Shown piece after piece: positions 1 through 6,185 of a stretch of DNA of 25,080 nucleotides; the stretch's first letter is position 1, and each line of letters opens with the position of its first letter. The notes below the pieces were generated by a model. It was not told the origin of the DNA, searched no databases, and was given only the letters and a program-made list of their open reading frames with translations. The translations under genes and the position numbers were made by a program. This DNA comes from DASTBU01 sp035711845. Its GTDB lineage: Bacteria; Acidobacteriota; Vicinamibacteria; Vicinamibacterales; 2-12-FULL-66-21. The DNA is taken from positions 1 through 25,080 of the forward strand of contig DASTBU010000072.1 in NCBI GenBank assembly GCA_035711845.1. The letters run 5' to 3'.

Positions 1-4
1 ACCA

Positions 5-118
5 GGGACTCGGGACTCGGGACTGGGGACTCGGGACTGGGGACTCGGGACTCGACCAAGGGACCCGGACCAGGGACCCTGGACCCAGGGACTTAGGGAC
101 TTAGGGACTTAGGGACTC
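5..118. repeat. Degenerate 7/8-bp tandem array upstream of the panE-like gene
   Basis: Seven contiguous heptamers of GGGACTC or GGGACTG occupy 5-53. A diverged GGGACCC/GGACC stretch follows at about 54-86, then four octamers of AGGGACTT/AGGGACTC at 87-118. The period changes from 7 to 8 bp inside one array. It ends 11 bp before the ATG at 130, so it takes up the whole visible leader and may extend left of the window. It has no spacers and no palindromic unit, so it is not a CRISPR. It resembles in style the short tandemly repeated repetitive (STRR) heptamers of cyanobacteria; any function is unknown. Confidence 0.9.
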
Positions 119-129
119 AAGGATTATCA

Positions 130-1071
130 ATGAGATTCTCCATCCTCGGATCAGGCGCCGTTGGAGGCTACTACGGAGCGAAGCTGGCGCAGGCCGGCCA
201 TGACGTCACATTCATTGCGCGCGGGGCGCACCTGCAGGCGATCCGTGAGCGGGGCCTCGAAATCCGGAGCCCTGCGCTGGGCGATCTCACGGTGCGCGCG
301 CGCGCCGAAGAGGACACCGGCAAGGTCGGGCGCGTCGACACGGTGATCGTTGCGATCAAGGCATACGACAATGCCACCGCGCTTCCGCTCGTGACACCTA
401 TGCTCGGACCGGAAACCTCTGTGCTCACGCTGCAGAACGGTGTGGACAGCGTGGACGAGCTCGCGGCCTGCGTCGGGCAAGAGGCGGTGATTGGAGGCAC
501 CACGTACATCGCCACGGCACTGGCGGCGCCGGGCCGGATCGAGCAGACGGGCACACACCGTCGGATCGTGTTTGGCGAGGTGTTCGGCCCGCTGCCGCGA
601 TTGAGCGATCGAGTACGACGCATCCACGATGCGTTCATGGGCGCCGACATCCAGTCTGAGGCCGTGGCCGACGGCCGCGTGCCGATCTGGGAGAAGTTCA
701 TTTTTCTCGTGCCGCTGGCCGGATTCACCGGCGCCGCGCGGCTGCCGATCGGGCCACTCTGGGCGGACCCGATGATCCGGGAACGGTTTCTCGACGCCTG
801 CCGTGAGGTCGAGCGGCTCGCGCGCGCGGAGGCAGTCCCGGTTGCCGGAGACGTGATTGAGCGAGTCAGCAGGTACATCGAGGGAATCCCCGGATCCATG
901 AGGTCATCGCTGCTGATCGATCTGTCTCAGGGCAAGCGCATCGAGGTCGAGGCGCTCCAGGGGGCGGTCGTACGCCGCGCGGCAAGGGCCGGCGTCGCGG
1001 TCCCGATCATGTCGACACTGTACGCAGTGTTGAAACCGTGGGCACACCCACCCGCTCGACCAGAGCCTTGA
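130..1071 (+). CDS. Ketopantoate reductase family protein (ApbA/PanE-like)
   Basis: This 313-residue protein has the two-domain build of 2-dehydropantoate 2-reductase, which reduces ketopantoate to pantoate with NADPH in coenzyme A synthesis. The N-terminal Rossmann motif is GSGAVGG at residues 7-13. The C-terminal domain carries the expected lysine in WEKF (K189) and a glutamate in the GKRIEVE segment. The two asparagines that follow the catalytic lysine in E. coli PanE (N180 and N184) align here with Leu193 and Ala197. The family is therefore clear, but ketopantoate as substrate is not. The ATG at 130 follows an AAGGA Shine-Dalgarno with 6-nt spacing. The last 65 bp overlap the 3' end of the convergent kinase gene. 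No pan genes are nearby. Confidence 0.85.
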   Translation: MRFSILGSGAVGGYYGAKLAQAGHDVTFIARGAHLQAIRERGLEIRSPALGDLTVRARAEEDTGKVGRVDTVIVAIKAYDNATALPLVTPMLGPETSVLTLQNGVDSVDELAACVGQEAVIGGTTYIATALAAPGRIEQTGTHRRIVFGEVFGPLPRLSDRVRRIHDAFMGADIQSEAVADGRVPIWEKFIFLVPLAGFTGAARLPIGPLWADPMIRERFLDACREVERLARAEAVPVAGDVIERVSRYIEGIPGSMRSSLLIDLSQGKRIEVEALQGAVVRRAARAGVAVPIMSTLYAVLKPWAHPPARPEP

Positions 1072-3295
1072 ACCGTGGCAAGTCGCGCAGCGCTTTCAGG
1101 CAGGGCTCGACGGCGATGAAGACCGATCCGCCGGCCTTCCGATCCACGAGCTGCTCGAGGCGGTCGAGCGCCAGATCGTACTGGCCCAGGTGTGTATAGA
1201 TGACAGCGTAGGCGAAGTTCACCATTCCGCCTGGTGCAGGCGGCGCGGAATCGAGGAGGTCGAGTCGCTTGCGCCAGTACGCCTCTGCGCCTCCCTTTCG
1301 GACGGCCTCGAGGAGCGACTCGGAATCCACCTTCACGCCGAAGCACCCTTGATCGCACGCAACCCGTGCTGCGTCTTCGAACCGACCGAGCTCCTCGTAC
1401 GAGCTCAGGAGGAGCTTGGCGCCCTCGGTGAAGCCGGGTGTCAGCTCCTGGGTACGCAGTCCTTCCTGGATCGTGTCCTCGAAGCGTTCCGCGAAGTGGA
1501 GCGCCCAGCAGACGCTCATGTTGATCAGCAGCGACAGCGGATCGAGGCGCTGGGCGGCACGGGCCTCCGTGATGGCGTCCTCCGTCCGCCCGAGTGTGAT
1601 GAGGAAGAGGGAGTACAGCGCGTGCGGCAGCGCGAGCTCGGGATTGATGCTGATGGCCCGCCTGAACGAACGTTCCGCGCCCGGCCAGTCGTGATCCCAG
1701 AACAGGCGCGACAGCCCCAGCGACGCATGAGCGTCGGCGACGTGCGGATCGAGCTCGAGCGCGCGGGTCGCCGCTGCTTTGGCGCGCGGAAAGCCCTCTT
1801 CCGGTTCCACCGCTCCATAGTAGGCCAGCGATCCGAGCGTGTCGGCCAGCCCCGAATACGCCAGCGCATAGGTCGGATCGATTGAGATGGCGCGCTCGAA
1901 GTGCTCCAGCGCGCGCCTGAAGCTTTGAGGCGACCAGTTGTTCCAGTGGAACCGCCCGCGCAGGTACTCGTGGTACGCCTCGGGATCCACGCTCGGCTTT
2001 TTTCGCAGGCGTTTCTTCTGTGCTCCGGTCAGTCGGAGCCGAAGCGCCTCGGAAATCTGCCACGAAATCTCCTGCTGCACGGCCATCAAGTCGCTGACCG
2101 GCTGGCGGAACTGTTCGCCCCAGAGCTGGGATTCGGTGTTCGTGTCGACCAGCTCCGCCTGGATGTTGATGTAGTCTCCCTGCTGGGCGATGCGTCCGGT
2201 CAGAATGGTCCGCGCATTGAGCGCCAGTCCCACGGTCGAGGGATCGGCCTGGAGACCCTTGTATCGGAACACGAGGCTCCTCGGGACGACCCGCAGGCCG
2301 CTCAGCTGCGAGAGGCTGTTGATGATGCTCTCGGTAATGCCGTCTGTGAGGTACTCGATGGCGGGGTCGGCGCCGGCGTTCACGAACGGCAGCACGGCGA
2401 GCGACTTGCCACGGGGCCGCGGCCGCCGCCTGCCTTCTCCCGATCCCGAGCCACTCTCCAAGGCGCGCAGTGCGAGCGCCAGGTCGCTGGCGGATTCGAA
2501 TCGGCGCGAAGTCACCCTGTCCAGACATCGGAGCAGGATCGGTCGCAGCTCGTTCGGAAGCAACGGATCGAAGGCACTGAGGTCCGGCCCCGTCTCGTAC
2601 ATCAGCCTCGCGATGACCTCCTGCGGTGTACCGCCGGCGAAGAGCGCCCGGCCGGTCAGCATCTCGTACAGCACGCAGCCGAGCGAGAAGATATCGCTCC
2701 TGGCGTCCACCCGCTGTCCCGTCACCTGTTCGGGGGACATGTAGCCAAACGTGCCCATCACGACGTTGGCCGCTGTCACGGGCATCGTGGGGCTGTCGGG
2801 CGAAAGGGGCGAGTCGAGTCGTTGAAGGGCCAGCCCGAAGTCGAGAATCTTCACGCCACTATCGGAGGTCAAGAAGATGTTCTCAGGCTTCAGATCCCGA
2901 TGAATGACGCCCCGTACGTGCGCCGCGGCCAGGCCTTCGGCGACCGCCGCGGCGATCCGCACGGAGTCGCGCCATGGAAGCGCACCGTGCTTCAACCGGC
3001 TTCGGAGGGTCTCTCCCTCCAACAACTCCATGACGGCGACCGGAACCCCATCCACCACGGCGAGCTCGTGTATCGACATGATGCTGGGGTGCGACAGGGC
3101 AGCGACCGCGCGCGCCTCGGTCTCGAAGCGACGCCGCATGTCCGGATCCGACGCGATGTGAGCCGACATGACCTTGAGGGCCACGTCACGGCCCAGCCGC
3201 GAATCGTGTGCGCGATACACTTCGCCCATCCCGCCGGACCCGAGGGGTTCGACGATTTCGTATTGGGCGAAGCGCTTACCGGATGGGAGAGACAT
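1007..3295 (-). CDS. Ser/Thr protein kinase with TolB-like domain and TPR repeats
   Basis: This 762-residue Hanks-type kinase phosphorylates Ser/Thr on unknown targets. The kinase domain (about 10-280) has the glycine loop GSGGMGEV (19-26), VALK (K41), HRDLKPEN (D134), DFG (152-154) and an APE-type motif written SPE (187-189). A TolB-N/FlgO-like segment follows (about 297-430, starting KSLAVLPF), then a tetratricopeptide array (about 445-740). No membrane segment joins the parts, so the protein looks cytoplasmic. This architecture is common in Acidobacteriota. I chose the ATG at 3295 because the sequence upstream in frame (to 3760) is antisense to a dioxygenase gene. The start has no strong Shine-Dalgarno and lies inside a 7-bp inverted repeat. 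The 3' end overlaps the panE-like gene by 65 bp. Confidence 0.93.
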   Translation of the reverse strand: MSLPSGKRFAQYEIVEPLGSGGMGEVYRAHDSRLGRDVALKVMSAHIASDPDMRRRFETEARAVAALSHPSIMSIHELAVVDGVPVAVMELLEGETLRSRLKHGALPWRDSVRIAAAVAEGLAAAHVRGVIHRDLKPENIFLTSDSGVKILDFGLALQRLDSPLSPDSPTMPVTAANVVMGTFGYMSPEQVTGQRVDARSDIFSLGCVLYEMLTGRALFAGGTPQEVIARLMYETGPDLSAFDPLLPNELRPILLRCLDRVTSRRFESASDLALALRALESGSGSGEGRRRPRPRGKSLAVLPFVNAGADPAIEYLTDGITESIINSLSQLSGLRVVPRSLVFRYKGLQADPSTVGLALNARTILTGRIAQQGDYINIQAELVDTNTESQLWGEQFRQPVSDLMAVQQEISWQISEALRLRLTGAQKKRLRKKPSVDPEAYHEYLRGRFHWNNWSPQSFRRALEHFERAISIDPTYALAYSGLADTLGSLAYYGAVEPEEGFPRAKAAATRALELDPHVADAHASLGLSRLFWDHDWPGAERSFRRAISINPELALPHALYSLFLITLGRTEDAITEARAAQRLDPLSLLINMSVCWALHFAERFEDTIQEGLRTQELTPGFTEGAKLLLSSYEELGRFEDAARVACDQGCFGVKVDSESLLEAVRKGGAEAYWRKRLDLLDSAPPAPGGMVNFAYAVIYTHLGQYDLALDRLEQLVDRKAGGSVFIAVEPCLKALRDLPRFKALVERVGVPTVSTLRTVST

Positions 3296-3311
3296 CGAAT
3301 GCGCCGATGTC
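3291..3311. promoter_or_regulatory. Inverted repeat across the kinase start codon
   Basis: GACATCG and CGATGTC are perfect 7-bp arms around a 7-nt centre, and the kinase ATG (3295-3293) lies in one arm. In the mRNA this could form a hairpin hiding the start codon; in DNA it could be an operator. A TAGAAT -10-like hexamer sits just upstream on the minus strand, but I see no matching -35 element. Chance occurrence is possible. Confidence 0.35.
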
Positions 3312-3420
3312 TCTATTCTAATCGGTCCGCATGCGTGTCGCGGCTGAGCCTGCTGTCGGGCAGGGCACGAGACGCAGTGTGAGGAAGCGAGGCATGCGTC
3401 AGACCCGCCGAGGCAGCCCT

Positions 3421-3993
3421 TCAGTCGTGATAGCTCAGGCTGCGGGTGACCCGGCGATAGGCCCCGTTCGGCTCCGGCTCGAACACGTTGCAGTGATCCA
3501 TCTCCCCGCCGTAGATGTGGAGTGTGATCGAGGTCCCGTCGGCGCTGGCGTTTGCGAGCATGTGGTACTCGAAGGGCGGGATCAGGCAGCCTGCCGACCC
3601 GCGAGAGGCTGGCACGCGGCGCTGCGGCGCGAAGCGATACGTACCATCGCTTTCCGACAGCAGATCGTACTGCGTGACTTCCATGCGGCCGTCCACCACG
3701 CATTCGACACACCAGATGCCCGCGTGATCGTGAAGCGCCGTCTTCTGGCCCGGTCCCCATGTCATCACGACAGCCGTGTACCGCCCCTGCGGGTCACGGT
3801 ACAGGAGCCGCCTCGCGTACGTATCCGGCCTCGACACGCGAAACGAGTCCGGCAGCGGCAGGCCGTCGCATCGCAAGGCGTCCTGCAGGACGTCCTTCAC
3901 CTTGTGTGCGATGGCCGTGACGTTCTCCGCCCCGACGGCCTCGTCCAGCCTGGCCCGGATTGGTTCGAATGCAGTCGACGAAATCTGGGTCAT
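3421..3993 (-). CDS. Cysteine dioxygenase family protein (thiol dioxygenase)
   Basis: This 190-residue cupin is of the cysteine dioxygenase type. Such enzymes use non-haem Fe(II) and O2 to oxidise cysteine, or 3-mercaptopropionate in relatives, to a sulfinate. The metal triad is visible: H88 and H90 in ALHDHAG, and H144 in FEYHML. Y161 lies 17 residues after H144, matching the H140/Y157 spacing of the mammalian enzyme. C95 falls where mammalian Cys93 forms the Cys-Tyr crosslink; many bacterial members lack it, so crosslink formation is possible but unproven. I start at the ATG at 3993, which has GGAG 8 nt upstream, rather than a TTG at 4014. It lies 125 bp upstream of the kinase on the same strand and is divergent from a sulfite-exporter-type gene. 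Confidence 0.85.
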   Translation of the reverse strand: MTQISSTAFEPIRARLDEAVGAENVTAIAHKVKDVLQDALRCDGLPLPDSFRVSRPDTYARRLLYRDPQGRYTAVVMTWGPGQKTALHDHAGIWCVECVVDGRMEVTQYDLLSESDGTYRFAPQRRVPASRGSAGCLIPPFEYHMLANASADGTSITLHIYGGEMDHCNVFEPEPNGAYRRVTRSLSYHD

Positions 3994-4187
3994 CGCGTGT
4001 GCTCCAGCATCCAAGGGCTGTCCGTACGCCTCTGACGTCGACGAATGGGCCGCGCATCCAGTCCCCTCGTCGGGGGAAACCTCGGAAACATGGGGTAAGA
4101 TCGTCCCTGCCGATTGTCCAGACGAATGATAGCACCGCGCCCGGTCGCGGTTCGATCCACGCGTCCCGTGGTCCCCGTCGTGTTCAG
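3994..4187. promoter_or_regulatory. Divergent intergenic region between dioxygenase and exporter
   Basis: About 190 bp separate two divergent genes, so promoters for both should lie here. I see no convincing -35/-10 pair. A hairpin with TCCCC/GGGGA arms lies at 4062-4077, and a TGACGTCGACG stretch with two overlapping palindromes lies near 4033. Either could be an operator. The exporter frame stays open through this region, so part of it could be coding if its start lies further upstream. Confidence 0.3.
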
Positions 4188-5018
4188 TTGCTGATCACTC
4201 CCGCCACAATCGGGCTCGTCATCGGCGCCGGCGCCGTTGCCGGATGCCTCGGAGCGCTGCTCGGCATAGGCGGCGGCGTCTTTCTCGTTCCATTCCTGCA
4301 GTTCGTGGTAGGTCTGCCCCTGAACGTCGCGTCGGGTGTCGGCCTCATGACCGTCATAGCCACGTCGAGCGTGGTCTCGGCCGGCTCCGCCGGCCGGCGT
4401 CTCGTGAATCTTCGGCTCGGCATGCTCATGCAGGTGGCCGCCTCTGCCAGTGCGCTCGCCGCTGCCGTATTCGTCGTGAGGATTCCCGAACGCACGCTCT
4501 ACCTTCTCTTTGCCGCGGTGACCGCGGCGATTGGCCTCCTGATGCTCGCCCGCCTCGAACGGCGCAACGTGATTCTCGACGCGTCACTCGATGCCGGGCC
4601 GTTCGGCGGCCGCTTCTACGAGGAGGAGAGCGGCCGCGAGGTCGTCTACCGGACGCGTCGCGTGCCGGCCGGCGTGGCCGTGTCGCTCGTTGCCGGTTTT
4701 GTGTCAGGCTCGCTCGGTATCGGCGGTGGCATCCTCCAGGTCCCGGCGCTCAACGCGTGGTGCGGCGTGCCACTCCGGGTTGCCGCCGCGACGAGCGCGG
4801 TGATGATCGGCATCACCGCGGTGTCCTCCGCGCCGATCTACTATTCCCGTGGCCTCATCTCCCCGGCGCTGGCAGCCGCCGCGGTGCTGGGCGTCCTGAT
4901 CGGATCGCGCGCGGGTTTCTGGTTCGGCGGCCGCGCGAGAGCGAAGTGGCTGAAGCTGCTCATGGCCGCAGTCCTCGCGTTCGTTTCGGTGGCGTACCTC
5001 GTCAAGACGATTGAATGA
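4188..5018 (+). CDS. TauE/SafE-family membrane exporter
   Basis: This polytopic inner-membrane protein of about 276 residues belongs to the TauE/SafE (DUF81) family, whose studied members export sulfite or sulfoacetate or transport other organic anions. The two homologous halves each carry the family motif: GIGGGVFLVP in the first half and GIGGGILQVP in the second. About eight hydrophobic helices can be seen. The start is uncertain. The frame is open back to 3960 without an in-frame ATG near the first helix, and TTG at 4188 gives the usual family length but lacks a clear Shine-Dalgarno. Its stop overlaps the next gene's ATG (ATGA), so the two are probably translationally coupled. Divergence from a cysteine dioxygenase suggests sulfite as cargo; that is inference. 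Confidence 0.85.
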   Translation: MLITPATIGLVIGAGAVAGCLGALLGIGGGVFLVPFLQFVVGLPLNVASGVGLMTVIATSSVVSAGSAGRRLVNLRLGMLMQVAASASALAAAVFVVRIPERTLYLLFAAVTAAIGLLMLARLERRNVILDASLDAGPFGGRFYEEESGREVVYRTRRVPAGVAVSLVAGFVSGSLGIGGGILQVPALNAWCGVPLRVAAATSAVMIGITAVSSAPIYYSRGLISPALAAAAVLGVLIGSRAGFWFGGRARAKWLKLLMAAVLAFVSVAYLVKTIE

Positions 5019-5317
5019 AGGGCGATCCGCGATTCTCCGCTCTCGAGAGACTGTTGGGACGCCTGATGCTGGCCGGCGTCACGTCGAGCGCTGCCTGCCT
5101 CCTGATGGGACTTGTATTGTTCCTGACCGGAGCGGCGATGGCCGCCACCGTCGTCATGACGATCGGGCTCGTGATTCTCATGGCCACACCCGTGCTCAGG
5201 GTCCTCGTAGCGGTCGTGGAATCCTTCCGGATGCACGACTGGTTCTTTCTTGCGTCCACGCTCTCGGTGGTCGTGCTGCTCGGTCTGACGCTGATGTGGT
5301 CGCTCAGGGGGGGGTAG
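5015..5317 (+). CDS. DUF1634 membrane protein
   Basis: This 100-residue protein has three hydrophobic segments (about residues 17-40, 43-65 and 76-95) and a short charged link with the motif ESFRMHDW before the third. The pattern matches DUF1634 proteins, which are often encoded next to TauE/SafE transporters and may be accessory subunits; their function has not been established. The ATG overlaps the exporter's TGA as ATGA, so both are made from one message. The gene ends just before two small hairpins that separate it from a convergent gene. Confidence 0.8.
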   Translation: MKGDPRFSALERLLGRLMLAGVTSSAACLLMGLVLFLTGAAMAATVVMTIGLVILMATPVLRVLVAVVESFRMHDWFFLASTLSVVVLLGLTLMWSLRGG

Positions 5318-5342
5318 TCCGTCATGCGCGCGCCTCGCCGGA

Positions 5343-5373
5343 GCCTTGGCGAAGGCGGGCGGGGCGAAGCCCC
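5343..5373. terminator. Two tandem hairpins between convergent genes
   Basis: The 78-bp gap between convergent genes holds two perfect small hairpins: GCCTT-GGCG-AAGGC (5343-5356) and GGGGC-GAA-GCCCC (5361-5373). Neither is followed by a long U-tract on either strand, so classical intrinsic termination is not proven. The position suits a bidirectional terminator. The first hairpin, within CGCCGGAGCCTTGGCGAAGG, could also be a REP-like dispersed element; that requires a genome-wide search. Confidence 0.5.
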
Positions 5374-5395
5374 CATCTACTTATGGAAGGCAGTG

Positions 5396-6175
5396 CTAAG
5401 GCGCCTGGAATCGGGACTCACCAGCCGTCTTCTGCAGGGTCTGCGCCACCCAGGCCGTCGCCAGCATCCCGGCAAGGGGCTTCAGCAGAACAACGTGTGC
5501 CGGCTTGAACGCGTTCCGCCGCCGCGAGACAACGCTGAGCGTTCCAACGGCACGCTCGCCGGAGATGAGCGGGACGATCAGAGCGGAATGAAACCCGGCC
5601 GTCGACACGACGTTGGCGTCGAGGTGATCGGCGGCCGACTCTGCCATCTCGCCGCTGATGAACGGCTCGCGCGAGCGGACGACGTGACCGATGATCGTCC
5701 CCTCGACCTTGAACATGACCTCGGGCCGGCCGCGAGGGCGTGACTCGTCGCCGTTTGCCCGGGCCGTGTAGGTCTGAAACTCCTGGCTATCGTCGGACAG
5801 CAGGGCAAGGCCGACGCGGTCGCAGGGCACGAGCCGGTCGATTCTGGATGCGAGTTCCTGAAAGGCGAGCGGCACATCGAGGGAGCGGGCGAGGGTGTCG
5901 AGGACCGCGTTCTGCGTCTGCAGCTGCGCGACCTCGTTCAACGTCGCCTCGTGTGCCTGTTCGTGCTGCGTCAGCGTTCGCCAGAGCCACGCGATCCGCC
6001 GCGTCGCAAGTGCGGCGAGCACCAGCAGCGTGATCCAGACGATGAGAAACAGGATCACGACTCCCGGCCGATGGGTGATGTCCGGGGACAGGCTCCAGAG
6101 GAGGGCCTGCACCGCCCCGAACGCAATCAACAGCCAGATCGCCCAGACCGGCGCCCGGTCCCTTCGAACATCCAT
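5396..6175 (-). CDS. Membrane-anchored GAF domain protein
   Basis: This 259-residue protein has two N-terminal transmembrane helices (about 10-30 and 38-60), a helical linker (about 65-95) and one GAF domain (about 100-245). GAF domains bind small ligands or sense redox or light cues. There is no kinase, cyclase, GGDEF or DNA-binding output domain, so it is a sensor lacking its own effector. The ATG at 6175 starts 10 bp after the stop of the molybdoenzyme gene, with AGGA about 9-12 nt upstream, so it is the third gene of that operon. It may report redox or ligand state of the respiratory complex to another protein. That role is inferred only from position. Confidence 0.8.
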   Translation of the reverse strand: MDVRRDRAPVWAIWLLIAFGAVQALLWSLSPDITHRPGVVILFLIVWITLLVLAALATRRIAWLWRTLTQHEQAHEATLNEVAQLQTQNAVLDTLARSLDVPLAFQELASRIDRLVPCDRVGLALLSDDSQEFQTYTARANGDESRPRGRPEVMFKVEGTIIGHVVRSREPFISGEMAESAADHLDANVVSTAGFHSALIVPLISGERAVGTLSVVSRRRNAFKPAHVVLLKPLAGMLATAWVAQTLQKTAGESRFQAP

Positions 6176-6185
6176 GTGGCTCGTC

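Noticed and set aside
5..118. Possible CRISPR array
   Set aside because: Units are 7-8 bp with no spacers and no cas genes are near.
1901..3382. A 493-codon plus-strand frame opposite the kinase
   Set aside because: It lies antisense to a kinase with every catalytic motif; its product has no recognisable pattern.
3296..3760. N-terminal extension of the kinase frame
   Set aside because: It overlaps the dioxygenase gene in another frame and is Arg-rich without domain features; the kinase domain begins right after the ATG at 3295.
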